In this document: in pieces, positions 8,874 to 17,308 of the stretch
Position numbering within the stretch: position 1 is the stretch's first letter
Layout: the number at the start of each line of letters is the position of its first letter
Source of the DNA: Microbacterium proteolyticum
GTDB taxonomy: Bacteria > Actinomycetota > Actinomycetes > Actinomycetales > Microbacteriaceae
DNA: 64,000 bases
NCBI RefSeq assembly: GCF_030818075.1
Contig: NZ_JAUSZZ010000001.1
Span: 1,922,001-1,986,000 of the forward strand
Direction: 5' to 3'
Notes under the pieces: model-generated
Told to the model about the DNA's origin: nothing
Database searches by the model: none
Seen by the model: the letters and a program-made list of their open reading frames with translations, nothing else
Position numbers and translations under genes: made by a program

Positions 8874-9914
8874 TCAGGCGATGCGCTCGCCCACGGGGGC
8901 GGCGAATGCGTCGAGCGCCGTGATCACGTCATCCGTCAGCGATGTCGTACTCGCCGCGACGGCGTCGTCGATCTGGCTCGGACGCGAGGCGCCGATGATC
9001 GCGGTCGTGACGACGGAGTCGCGCAGCACCCAGGCCACCGCGAGCTGGGGGATCGACAGACCGGCCTCGCGGGCGACGCCGTCGATGCCGCGAATGCGCG
9101 CGAGATAGTCGTCGGTGAGTGCGGACTCGTTCAGGAAGCGGCTGTCGGCGGCGCGCGAGTCGGCCGGCACGGTGCCGTCGAGGTACTTCCCGGTCAACAG
9201 CCCCTGCGCGAGCGGTGAGAAGACGGCGCTCCCGACGGCGAGTTCGCGAAGCGCCGGGAACAGCTCCGCCTCGGGGGTGCGATCGAAGAGCGAGTACCGC
9301 GGCTGGTGGACGAACAGCCGCACGCCCTCGGCCGCGAGCAGATCGTGCGCGCGGCGGGTGAGGTCGGCGGGGTAGTTCGAGATGCCGACGTAGAGCGCCT
9401 TTCCGCTGCGGACGATGTCGGCCAGGGCGTGGACCGTCTCCTCCAGCGGCGTTTCGGGGTCGACGCGGTGGGAGTAGAACACGTCGACGTAGTCGGTGCG
9501 CATGCGGGTGAGGCTCTGCTCGAGCGAACGGACCAGGTACTTGCGTGACCCGCCGTCACCGTACGGGCCCGGCCACATGTCGTAGCCGGCCTTGGTCGAG
9601 ACGAACAGTTCCTCGCGGTACCGGCGCAGATCGGTGTCGAGCACCGTGCCGAACGTGGTCTCCGCCGACCCGTACGGCGGGCCGTAGTTGTTGGCGAGGT
9701 CGATGTGCACCACGCCCCGATCGAATGCGTGGCGCAGGATCTCGCGCTGGGTGTCGAGCGGGCGGGCGGTCCCAAAGTTCTGCCACAACCCGAGCGAGAT
9801 GCGGGGGAGCGGGATGCCGCTCGCCCCCGCGCGCTGGAAGAGCACGTCGTCGTAGCGGGTGGGGGAGGCCTCGAACGGAGAGGTCAGGCGGGGGTCATCG
9901 GCGGCGATGGGCAT
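8874..9914 (-). CDS. Aldo/keto reductase, YghZ / L-glyceraldehyde-3-phosphate reductase-like
   Basis: NAD(P)H-dependent aldehyde reductase of 346 residues with the AKR tetrad: aspartate in HIDLANNYG, tyrosine in that motif, lysine in VSTKAGYDMWPGP and histidine in VFYSHRVDPETP. The GxxYGSAE segment and the length match the YghZ/Kv-beta-like group. The ATG at 9914 fits family length. No partner gene is adjacent. The substrate is probably a small aldehyde such as methylglyoxal or L-glyceraldehyde-3-phosphate (family knowledge only). Confidence 0.88.
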   Translation of the reverse strand: MPIAADDPRLTSPFEASPTRYDDVLFQRAGASGIPLPRISLGLWQNFGTARPLDTQREILRHAFDRGVVHIDLANNYGPPYGSAETTFGTVLDTDLRRYREELFVSTKAGYDMWPGPYGDGGSRKYLVRSLEQSLTRMRTDYVDVFYSHRVDPETPLEETVHALADIVRSGKALYVGISNYPADLTRRAHDLLAAEGVRLFVHQPRYSLFDRTPEAELFPALRELAVGSAVFSPLAQGLLTGKYLDGTVPADSRAADSRFLNESALTDDYLARIRGIDGVAREAGLSIPQLAVAWVLRDSVVTTAIIGASRPSQIDDAVAASTTSLTDDVITALDAFAAPVGERIA

Positions 9915-10088
9915 GCCTCCGACTCTGCCATGCCGGACGTGGTGCGTTGCGGTGCGTGCGCGTGGCGCGCGGTGGCGCGCGCGCGTGCGTGTGGCGCGTG
10001 TGGCCGGTGTGACGCGAGGCGCGGTGGCGCCTGGCGCGGAACGCCCGGATCGGAGGCCGCTGCGTCCGGCCCGGGCGTTCCGCGACGG

Positions 10089-11150
10089 TCAGGACGCCGC
10101 GCCCGCCAGTTCCTCGCGCAGCAGGCGGGCTCCCGCCGAGAGCGCGCTGATCTTGTCGAGGGCGACCGGGCGCGGCAGGGGCGCCATTCCGCAGTTGGAG
10201 CTCGGGATCAGCTTGTCGGCATCGACGAACCGGAGCGCACGGCGCAGGGTCTCGGCGACCTCCTCCGGCGTCTCGATGCGTTCGCTGGCGACATCGAGGG
10301 CGCCGAGCATGACCTTCTTGCCGCGAAGGAGTTCGACGAGGTCGATCGGCACGTTCGACCGGTGGCTCTCGAGCGAGATGATGTCGATGCTCGACTGCTG
10401 CAGCAGCGGGAACGACTCCTCGTACTGACGCCACTCCGACCCCAGCGTGGCTTTCCAGTCGGTGTTCGCCTTGATCCCGTAGCCGTAGCAGATGTGCACG
10501 ACCGTCTGCGCGCGCAGGCCCTCGACGGCACGTTCCAGGGCGGCGATGCCCCACTCCTTCATCTCGTCGAAGAAGACGTTGAACGCGGGCTCGTCGAACT
10601 GGATGATGTCGACGCCGGCGGCCTCCAATTCGCGCGCTTCCTGGTTGAGGATCGTGGCGAACTCCCACGCCAACTTCTCGCGGCTGTTGTAGTGCCGGTC
10701 GGCCAGGGTGTCGATCATCGTCATGGGCCCCGGCAGAGCCCATTTGATCGGCCGGTCGGTCTGCGTGCGCAGGAACGCCGCGTCGTCGACGAACACCGGT
10801 GCGCGTCGGCTCACCTCGCCGACGACCGTGGGGACGCTCGCGTCGTAGCGGTCACGGATGCGGACGGTCTCGCGGTGCTCGAAGTCCACGCCGTCGAGGT
10901 GCTCGATGAACGTCGTCACGAAGTGCTGACGGGTCTGCTCGCCGTCGCTGATGATGTCGAGGCCGCGCAGCTCCTGCTCCTGCACGACCGCGCGCAGCGC
11001 GTCGCGCTTGCCCTCGACGAGCACGTCGCCCTCGAGCTCCCACGGCGACCACAGCACCTCGGGCTTGGCGAGCCAGGAGGGCTTGGGGAGGCTGCCGACG
11101 GTGGAGGTGGGCAGGAGCGTTGTCACGGCGGTGGATCCTTCGCGGGTCAT
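10089..11150 (-). CDS. mesD: Folate-independent methionine synthase core (MesD-type, MetE C-terminal domain only)
   Basis: Short homologue of the catalytic half of MetE (353 residues against about 750). All zinc/homocysteine ligands are visible: H219 and C221 (VHICYG), E261 (ISLESHR) and C320 (SSNCGM), plus the homocysteine-site aspartate in QFDEPAF (about 186). There is no folate-binding N-terminal half. The ATG at 11150 overlaps the stop of the upstream DUF1852 gene (ATGA), implying translational coupling. An internal GTG at 11126 with AAGGATC upstream is an alternative start. Pairing with DUF1852 identifies it as the MesD type, reported to make methionine without folate, rather than a MetE fragment. 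Confidence 0.8.
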   Translation of the reverse strand: MTREGSTAVTTLLPTSTVGSLPKPSWLAKPEVLWSPWELEGDVLVEGKRDALRAVVQEQELRGLDIISDGEQTRQHFVTTFIEHLDGVDFEHRETVRIRDRYDASVPTVVGEVSRRAPVFVDDAAFLRTQTDRPIKWALPGPMTMIDTLADRHYNSREKLAWEFATILNQEARELEAAGVDIIQFDEPAFNVFFDEMKEWGIAALERAVEGLRAQTVVHICYGYGIKANTDWKATLGSEWRQYEESFPLLQQSSIDIISLESHRSNVPIDLVELLRGKKVMLGALDVASERIETPEEVAETLRRALRFVDADKLIPSSNCGMAPLPRPVALDKISALSAGARLLREELAGAAS

Positions 11151-12139
11151 CGGGTGGCGAGCGAGTAGTGGGCGGCCCACTCGTCGAGGATTCGGCGGTG
11201 CGGCTTCACGAAGTGCTCCTCGGCGTAGCGGCCCTGGGTGACGGCGAGCTGGCTGCGCTCGACCCGGTCGTACGTGACCTCGGTCGGCTCGAAGTCCGCC
11301 GCCTCGAGACTGGGCTGGTAGACCTCGCCGGCGGGTGTGCGGGCGTTGTAGATCTCGGGCCGGTAGATCTTCTGGAACGTCTCCATGGTCGCGACCGTGC
11401 CGATGAGCTGGAGGTCGGAGTAGTCAGCCAGCAGGTCGCCGCGGAAGTAGAACGCCAGCGGCGCCACGCTTCCGCGCGGCATGAAGTAGCGCACCTGCAG
11501 ACCCATCTTCCCGAAGTACTCGTCGGTGAGAGAGGAAGTGGCATCCTGTGCGTACTCCACGCCCAGGGCGGGGTGCACGACGCCGGTGCGCCGGTAGGTG
11601 CGGCTGGTGGAGACGCTGATGCAGATGACGGGCGGGAGCGGGAAGCGTTCGCGGTAGGCGTCGGAGGCGAGGAAGTGCTGGAAGATCTTGCCGTGCAGGT
11701 CGCCGAAGTCATCCGGCACGGTGAAACCGCCGGCGGCCGCCTGGGCGGCGGGGAGCACCACGCTGAAGTCGTAATCGCGCAGGTACGACGAGAAGTTGTT
11801 GCCGACGATTCCCTGGTGACGTTCTCCGGTGAGCGTGTCGACGATGTGCACATCGAGCACCTCGATCACGGGAAGCTCCTCGTCGGCACCATCGGAGAAA
11901 TGCAGCTGCACCGAGATGATGTCCAGCTCGACGCGGTACCGGTCGCCGCGCGGGTTCTCGGCCGACGCGAGATCGTTGAGTCGGCGATCGATCATCGTCA
12001 GGGCGTTGCGCAGGTTCTGCTGCCGATCGGCGCCGCGCGCGAGGTTGGCGAAGTTCGTCGTGACGCGGGAGGTCTCGGCGGGTGCATAGTCTTCGTCGAA
12101 GCGAGTGGTCGTGATGCTGAACGTGATGTCGTTCGCCAT
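11147..12139 (-). CDS. mesX: DUF1852 family protein, MesX-type partner of methionine synthase
   Basis: A protein of 330 residues. The N-terminal TNFANLARG...RQQNLRNAL region and the central IVGNNFSSYLRDYDFS motif are characteristic of DUF1852. Members sit beside short MetE-like proteins and are needed for their activity; the chemistry is not fully known, and an oxygen-dependent methyl source has been proposed. First gene of a two-gene operon with the synthase, 4-bp overlap. The ATG at 12139 is chosen because homology to the family begins there; the longer frame to 12196 is unsupported. A LysR-type gene is transcribed divergently 125 bp away. Confidence 0.75.
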   Translation of the reverse strand: MANDITFSITTTRFDEDYAPAETSRVTTNFANLARGADRQQNLRNALTMIDRRLNDLASAENPRGDRYRVELDIISVQLHFSDGADEELPVIEVLDVHIVDTLTGERHQGIVGNNFSSYLRDYDFSVVLPAAQAAAGGFTVPDDFGDLHGKIFQHFLASDAYRERFPLPPVICISVSTSRTYRRTGVVHPALGVEYAQDATSSLTDEYFGKMGLQVRYFMPRGSVAPLAFYFRGDLLADYSDLQLIGTVATMETFQKIYRPEIYNARTPAGEVYQPSLEAADFEPTEVTYDRVERSQLAVTQGRYAEEHFVKPHRRILDEWAAHYSLATR

Positions 12140-12252
12140 GGGATGCCAATCCGGGTGCGGGGAGGCCGCGCACGGGCCTCGCGAAAGTCGGTGCATCCAT
12201 CGTGCAGCGGGCGCGCGGTCATCGGGTAATTCCGCGCCGCTATGTCCTGCTA

Positions 12253-12258
12253 TAGCCT
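12253..12258 (+). promoter_or_regulatory. -10 hexamer TAGCCT of the LysR gene, leaderless type
   Basis: The hexamer ends 6 nt before the ATG at 12265. The 125-bp divergent region 12140-12264 must hold the mesX promoter and the regulator's operator; no clear T-N11-A dyad could be assigned by eye. Confidence 0.5.
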
Positions 12259-12264
12259 CGCCCT

Positions 12265-13206
12265 ATGTCAAGGCGGTCGAGCGGCATCACGCTGCAACAG
12301 CTTCAGTACTTCATCGAGGTGGCGGCCGAGGGATCGATCAGCGCCGCTGCCGACCTGCTGTTCGTCGCGCAACCCACCATGTCGGCGGCGATGCGCGAGC
12401 TGGAGACCCGCGTGGGTCGAGACCTGCTCACGCGCTCCGCGCGGGGCGTGACGCTCACGAGCGACGGCGTGGAGTTCCTCGGCTACGCCCGTCAGGTGGT
12501 CGAGCAGGCGGAGCTGCTCGAGCAGCGCTACCTCGGGAGACCTCCGTCGAGGCGACTGCTCGGGATCTCGGCACAGCACTATTCCTTCGTCGTCGACGCA
12601 TTCGTGCGCATGGTGCGAGCGACGGATGCCGCCGAGTACGAGTTCTCCCTCCGAGAGACGCGGACCTTCGACATCATCGAAGACGTCCGCACGCTCCGCA
12701 GCGAGATCGGAATCCTGTTCCGCAATGATTTCAATCGCAATGTCATCGACAAGCTGCTGCGGGACTCCGGACTGGCGTTTCACCCGCTCTTCGTGGCCGA
12801 ACCGCACATCTTCGTCTCGCGCCGGAACCCCCTGGCATCCCGCCCTCGCGCGACTCTGGACGACCTCGCCGATCTTCCCCGGTTGACGTTCGACCAGGGG
12901 GCGAACAACTCGTTCTACTTCGCCGAGGAGATCCTCTCCACCCTGTCGAGCAGGCAGGAGATCCGCGTCTCAGATCGCGCCACGATCTTCAACCTCATGA
13001 TCGGTCTGGACGGGTACACGATCTCGACGGGCATCATCAGCGACGATCTCGACCCCGAGATCGTCGCGGTGCCCCTGGATGTCGACGAGCGCATCGAGAT
13101 CGGCTGGATCGGCCGCAGCGCCATCCCCCTGACCGAGCAGGCGCAGCGCTACCTCGTCGAGGTGCGCGACGTGGTCGCCGGCTTCGGGGTGGCGCTGCTG
13201 GGCTGA
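12265..13206 (+). CDS. LysR-family transcriptional regulator, probable regulator of mesXD
   Basis: The 313-residue protein has an N-terminal winged HTH (LQQLQYFIEVAAEGSISAAA, then LFVAQPTMSAAMRELE) and a two-lobed effector domain from about residue 90. It is divergent from the methionine synthase pair, the usual arrangement of a LysR regulator and its target. The effector may be a methionine-pathway metabolite (inference). Translation probably starts on a leaderless mRNA. A strong bidirectional terminator follows. Confidence 0.85.
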   Translation: MSRRSSGITLQQLQYFIEVAAEGSISAAADLLFVAQPTMSAAMRELETRVGRDLLTRSARGVTLTSDGVEFLGYARQVVEQAELLEQRYLGRPPSRRLLGISAQHYSFVVDAFVRMVRATDAAEYEFSLRETRTFDIIEDVRTLRSEIGILFRNDFNRNVIDKLLRDSGLAFHPLFVAEPHIFVSRRNPLASRPRATLDDLADLPRLTFDQGANNSFYFAEEILSTLSSRQEIRVSDRATIFNLMIGLDGYTISTGIISDDLDPEIVAVPLDVDERIEIGWIGRSAIPLTEQAQRYLVEVRDVVAGFGVALLG

Positions 13207-13301
13207 GGACGCGGTGTGCGAGCGGGTGAACGGGTCGAGCGAGCCGGCTCTCGCATCCTCAGCGGCCGTGGCCAGACACTCCTCCGATCGCGACGCATAA
13301 A

Positions 13302-13332
13302 CGACCGCCGGCGCTCCTCGCGCCGGCGGTCG
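13302..13332. terminator. Bidirectional terminator between LysR gene and GT2 operon
   Basis: A perfect 12-bp inverted repeat (CGACCGCCGGCG / CGCCGGCGGTCG) with a 7-nt loop. Short T-rich stretches follow on both strands (TCTGTTCT forward, TTTATG reverse), so it can serve both converging genes. Confidence 0.8.
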
Positions 13333-13346
13333 TCTGTTCTGCCGGG

Positions 13347-13508
13347 TCAGGACTCGCGCGTACGGCGCGGGATGATGCGCATGACGGCGGTGCCGGCGGC
13401 GATGAGGGCGAAGGCCGCCAGGCCGAGCCAGACCGAGTTGAAACCGGTCATGGCGAGCGCACCAGCGCCGACGCCCGCTCCGGTGGACGATGCGATGTTG
13501 TTGTACAT
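13347..13508 (-). CDS. 53-residue peptide with LAxTG-type sorting signal
   Basis: A tiny protein beginning MYNNIASSTGAG. It contains LAMTG near residue 19, then a hydrophobic segment of about 20 residues (SVWLGLAAFALIAAGTAVM) and a basic tail (RIIPRRTRES). This tripartite layout is that of a sortase sorting signal (LAxTG is the class E motif), yet almost nothing precedes it and no cleavable signal peptide is seen. GGAG precedes the ATG. It follows the GT2 gene by 13 nt and is surely its operon partner. It could be a membrane subunit of the synthase rather than a sorted peptide. Confidence 0.7.
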   Translation of the reverse strand: MYNNIASSTGAGVGAGALAMTGFNSVWLGLAAFALIAAGTAVMRIIPRRTRES

Positions 13509-13521
13509 GGTGTTCTCCGTT

Positions 13522-14826
13522 TCACCAGTCGCGCCGACGTCGTGTCAGCGCATCCAGGTATGCCTTGGTGTGGACGACTTGCAGGAAGAGATCGATGATC
13601 AGCTCGTACATCAGACCGGCGACGAGCATGTAGCGCCAGCCGCGGTAGCGCACCGTGACGATGCGCTCGATGACGAAGATCGCCGTGACACCGAGCCAGA
13701 AGGGCTGGATCGAGAAGCTGTCGAAGAACAGCGCGTACACGATCGTGCCGAGGTAGATGTAGGTGATGAGGCACCCGAGCATCGTGAGGATCTGCCGGCC
13801 CCAGTAGGGCCACGTGATGCGGGTGAGTCCGTACTGCACGCAGTTCTCCACCGCGCCCCGCTTCCACCGCAGTCGCTGCTTCCACAGATCCTTCCAGGTG
13901 GGCATGATCTCGGTGACGAGCGTGCAGCCGGCGGGGCTCAGGACGTCGTAGCCGAGGTGACGGATGGCGAAGGTCAGCTCGTTGTCCTCGGTGAGCACCG
14001 AGGTGTCATAGACGCCGCCGCGGCCGTCACCGGCGGGGAGTTGGCCGGCCAGACGGGCCTTGCCGATCTGCCGGAGCATGCCGGCCTTCATGACCGCCGC
14101 GGTCCCGGTGACGACGAGGCACTTGCCGTTCAGGCGCTGCACGTCGCGGGCGTAGCGCGCATACTCGTTCCGCTGCAGGTGACCGACGAAGCCGCCGCCC
14201 TCGCTCCCGCGGAAGACGCCTCCCACGGCGCCGATCTTCCCGCGCAGATTCTTTCGGGCGATCTCCAGGAAGTCCGGGTCCAGGGCGGAGTCGGCATCCT
14301 GCACGAGCACCAGGTCGTCCTCGCGCAGATGCAGCAGAGCCTCGGCCAGGAACTGGTTGAGGGCGCCGGCCTTCTTGTGGGTGTTGCCGGTCGTGATGAA
14401 GACCTCGGCGCCGTGCGCGCGGGCGATCTCGACCGTGCGGTCGGTGCAGTTGTCAGCGATCACGACGATGTGGTCCGGCGGTGAGGTCTGGTTCTTGAGG
14501 CCCTCGATCGCGGCGGCGATGCCCGCCTCTTCGTTGTGGGCGGGAAGCGCGGCCACCAGTCCGCCGGTGCGCCGGGCGGCGCGGCGGCGGCGGCCGGGAA
14601 CGGCGACCGGGGACTCCTCGGCCGCGGGGAGCGCGGCGGTGAGGAAAGCTGCGCCCGAGCGCTCGGCCGGATCCGTCGGCGACCCGTCGTGTCCGGTGAC
14701 GGGCGTGGACGCCCGACGACGCGTGCTCCGCGAGCGCCGCGTCGGAGCGACCTCGGGCAGCGCCTCCCACGATGAACGACGAGGCGAGGCCGGGGCATGC
14801 GTACGGGAGCGCAGAGAGGTGGCCAT
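13522..14826 (-). CDS. Processive family 2 glycosyltransferase, membrane polysaccharide synthase
   Basis: The protein has 434 residues. A basic, disordered N-terminus (about 1-90) is followed by a GT-A domain starting GLVAALPAHNEE. It contains the UDP-sugar aspartate VIADNCTD, the DxD-type motif VQDADSALD, the catalytic TEDNELTFA and the acceptor-channel QRLRWKRG (QxxRW). Three or four C-terminal membrane helices follow. These motifs define synthases of the cellulose/hyaluronan/PNAG type that extrude a polymer; the sugar cannot be read. The ATG at 14826 with GGAAAGGA upstream is preferred over a GTG one codon earlier. Divergent from the GH16 gene, suggesting a synthesis/trimming pair. Confidence 0.85.
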   Translation of the reverse strand: MATSLRSRTHAPASPRRSSWEALPEVAPTRRSRSTRRRASTPVTGHDGSPTDPAERSGAAFLTAALPAAEESPVAVPGRRRRAARRTGGLVAALPAHNEEAGIAAAIEGLKNQTSPPDHIVVIADNCTDRTVEIARAHGAEVFITTGNTHKKAGALNQFLAEALLHLREDDLVLVQDADSALDPDFLEIARKNLRGKIGAVGGVFRGSEGGGFVGHLQRNEYARYARDVQRLNGKCLVVTGTAAVMKAGMLRQIGKARLAGQLPAGDGRGGVYDTSVLTEDNELTFAIRHLGYDVLSPAGCTLVTEIMPTWKDLWKQRLRWKRGAVENCVQYGLTRITWPYWGRQILTMLGCLITYIYLGTIVYALFFDSFSIQPFWLGVTAIFVIERIVTVRYRGWRYMLVAGLMYELIIDLFLQVVHTKAYLDALTRRRRDW

Positions 14827-14829
14827 CAC

Positions 14830-15144
14830 CGGGGTCCTTTCCGTCGATGGCGCACCGAAGAACGCACCGAAGAGGGGTGTCGACGTGCGACGGCTGCGTT
14901 GCCGCTGACACGAGCGTCGCGAGCCTGGGCGGCTTCGACGCCATCGAATCTATGCGGCGGAATGCGAGGTGAAGGAAACTCGCGCTGAGGGTGACCTCAA
15001 GGTTGAAAAAAGAAAGAATGGGCGATCTTTGGAAGACGTTGCGCGTTTTATCAGCTTCTGCTCAGATTCGCATAAGGTCGATTTAATCGACCGCGATGCG
15101 CGACTGTTGCATTGCTGCCCGACATTCTCGAGACAGGACACGCC
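14830..15144. promoter_or_regulatory. Divergent control region between GT2 and GH16 genes, with 17-bp palindrome
   Basis: About 315 bp without a gene. The part 14995-15075 is clearly more AT-rich than its surroundings. A perfect palindrome GGTCGATT-T-AATCGACC lies at 15076-15092 and could be an operator for either gene. No c-di-GMP riboswitch fold could be recognised. Confidence 0.5.
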
Positions 15145-16632
15145 GTGTTGCCTCATTCCTCCGTCCTTTCGCGCCCGTTCGCGGCTGTGCTCGCCCTCGT
15201 GGTTCTGGTCGGGCTCGCTGCTGCACCGACCGGTGCCGTCGCCGCGGAGACCGCCGAAGCAGCCACTCCGGCCGCCGTCCTCGCCTCCGCTCCCGCGGAC
15301 GCCGCAGGGTGGACCACTCTCTTCCGTGACGAATTCGACGGGTCGGCCGGTTCGCCGGTCGGTTCGCAGTGGGAACCAGAGGTGGGCACGTGGGGGACGG
15401 GCGCCGTCGACCGCACCACGGCCTCCACCGCCAACGTCTTCCTCGACGGCACCGGTGCCCTCGCCATTCGTGCACTTCGCGATTCGGCGGGGGAGTGGAC
15501 CTCGGGCCGGATCATCACGGCCGACAAGTCGTTCGCCGCTCCGACGGGTGGGCGCCTGCTCATGACGGCATCCGTTCGTCTGCCCTCCGTCGTGGATCCG
15601 ATCGGGTACTGGTCGGCGTTCTGGGCCCTGGGTCGCGATGCGAACGGTCAGATCGACTGGCCGCGCACCGGTGAGCTCGACATGCTCGAGGCGGTCAACG
15701 GGACCCCGCAGGTGATCCAGACGCTGCATTGCGACCTGCCGGACGGGGGTGCGTGTGATGAGCCGTACGGCATCACCAGCGGGCTGCAGGACTGTGCCGA
15801 ATGCCTCACGGGTTTCCACGACTATTCCGTTCTGATCGATCGCTCCATTTCCGGAGCGGAGCGGCTCGAATTCTTCATCGACGGCGTGGTCACCCACACC
15901 ATCGAAGAGGCCGTGGTCGGCGAGAGCGCGTGGGATGCCGCCATTCCGAACGCCTATTTCCTGGTGCTGAATCTCGCGATCGGGGGCGGCCTGCCCAACG
16001 GCGTCTGCGGGTGCGACAGCGCTGCCGCGCCGAAGACCTCCGGCGGCACGATGTCGGTCGATCACGTCGCGGTGTACCGCTCGAACCCGCCCGTCGCCCC
16101 CACACCGACTCCGACGCCCGCGCCCGCGGCCCCGACCATCAGCGGCGACCCGACGGTCGGCTCCACCCTCGTCGCGGCGTCCGGCCGTGACGTTCCGGTG
16201 ACGTACCAGTGGTCGTCCGACGGTGCCGCGATCAGCGGCGCGACGAGCAGCTCGTTGACGCTGCCCGCGTCGACCGTCGGCACGCGCATCACCGTGACGG
16301 TGGCGGCACCGGACGGATCGAGCGCCGCGACATCGCTGCCGACGGCGCCCGTCGCCGCGGGCACGCTCGGGGCTGTGACTCCGACGGTCACCGGCACGGC
16401 CAAGGTGGGGTCGACCTTGACGGCATCTCCCGGGACGTGGACGCCGAGTCCGGTCACCCTGACCTACCGCTGGAAGGCCGACGGTGTCGACATCTCCGGC
16501 GCGACGGGCAAGACGCTGAAGCTCGCCAAGGCCCAGATCGGCAAGCGCATCACCGTCACGGTCACCGGCGCCAAGGCGGGGTACACCACCGCGCAGCGCA
16601 CCTCGGCGTCCACGGCGGCGGTCGTGCGCTGA
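15145..16632 (+). CDS. Secreted GH16 endoglucanase (laminarinase type) with two C-terminal Ig-like repeats
   Basis: Hydrolyses beta-1,3 or mixed beta-glucans by retention outside the cell. The 495-residue protein has a Sec signal peptide ending near AVAAE and a GH16 jelly-roll from about 50 to 310. The active-site strand GELDMLEA places the nucleophile at E177, assisting D179 and acid/base E182 (the E-x-D-x-x-E bulged form of laminarinases). A Pro/Thr linker (PTPTPTPAPA) leads to two repeats of about 80 residues (TVGSTLVAAS..., KVGSTLTASPGTW...YRWKADGVDISGAT) found in actinobacterial surface enzymes. The GTG at 15145 has AGGA upstream; a TTG at 15112 is less likely. Confidence 0.88.
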   Translation: MLPHSSVLSRPFAAVLALVVLVGLAAAPTGAVAAETAEAATPAAVLASAPADAAGWTTLFRDEFDGSAGSPVGSQWEPEVGTWGTGAVDRTTASTANVFLDGTGALAIRALRDSAGEWTSGRIITADKSFAAPTGGRLLMTASVRLPSVVDPIGYWSAFWALGRDANGQIDWPRTGELDMLEAVNGTPQVIQTLHCDLPDGGACDEPYGITSGLQDCAECLTGFHDYSVLIDRSISGAERLEFFIDGVVTHTIEEAVVGESAWDAAIPNAYFLVLNLAIGGGLPNGVCGCDSAAAPKTSGGTMSVDHVAVYRSNPPVAPTPTPTPAPAAPTISGDPTVGSTLVAASGRDVPVTYQWSSDGAAISGATSSSLTLPASTVGTRITVTVAAPDGSSAATSLPTAPVAAGTLGAVTPTVTGTAKVGSTLTASPGTWTPSPVTLTYRWKADGVDISGATGKTLKLAKAQIGKRITVTVTGAKAGYTTAQRTSASTAAVVR

Positions 16633-16818
16633 GATGCAGCAGAGGGGGCGGTCGCGTCCGCGCCGAGCACGCGCGGGCGCGACGGCCTCGGCGTGCGGAG
16701 AGAGGTCGGGTGGACGCCGAAGTCAGCCGCGATCTGTCTAACGGTCGCACCGGGCCCCACGACCGCGCACGACGTCGTCGGAGAACTCGCTCAAGGGCAC
16801 CCTCTCGAGCGACTTGAC

Positions 16819-17193
16819 TCAGATGCCGCCTACCGGTGCGGTAGGCCCCTCCGCAGACGGCCAAGATCGCGATTGCGATTCCTCGTCGCCCCGGCCGTGA
16901 TCAGACGGCACCCGGTCGAGTCGCAGCACGATGCGGCGATCTCGGCGTAGACCAAGCGGATCGCCCGGCGCCGGGGCGTCGAGAAAAACCTCGCGCTGGA
17001 TCTCACGGACTTCGGCAGCGCGCGCGGCGGCCGGATGAAACGCCTCATCGAAGGTGCTGATCGTCCCCGACAGCGCCGATCGCGGACCTGAGCCGTCTCG
17101 TCTGCGCCGTCGCCGGTCCGCGATTCCCACGGACACCATCAGGGTGATCGCGGCGGTGACCAACAGGACGGTGATGATCTCGTTGGTGGTCAT
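16819..17193 (-). CDS. Small membrane protein, unknown function
   Basis: A 124-residue protein with an N-terminal helix (TNEIITVLLVTAAITLMVSVGI) followed by RRRRR and a cytoplasmic tail containing FDEAFHPAAARAAEVREIQ. The ATG at 17193 has AAGGG upstream. This is the last chromosomal-looking gene before the island. The 186 bp between the GH16 gene and this one hold no gene. Confidence 0.6.
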   Translation of the reverse strand: MTTNEIITVLLVTAAITLMVSVGIADRRRRRRDGSGPRSALSGTISTFDEAFHPAAARAAEVREIQREVFLDAPAPGDPLGLRRDRRIVLRLDRVPSDHGRGDEESQSRSWPSAEGPTAPVGGI

Positions 17194-17308
17194 ATCGCCA
17201 GGACCCTTCCGCCGCCGGCTCCGACCCACAGTCTCCCAGGTTCTCCTCGGAGGGCAAGCGAGCGAGCAACCAGGCCGGACGTGACAACCCCGTGCCGAGC
17301 AGATTGCG

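Noticed and set aside
14830..15144. c-di-GMP riboswitch in front of the GT2 or GH16 gene
   Set aside because: No GEMM-like tetraloop-receptor helices could be built; only a simple palindrome is visible.
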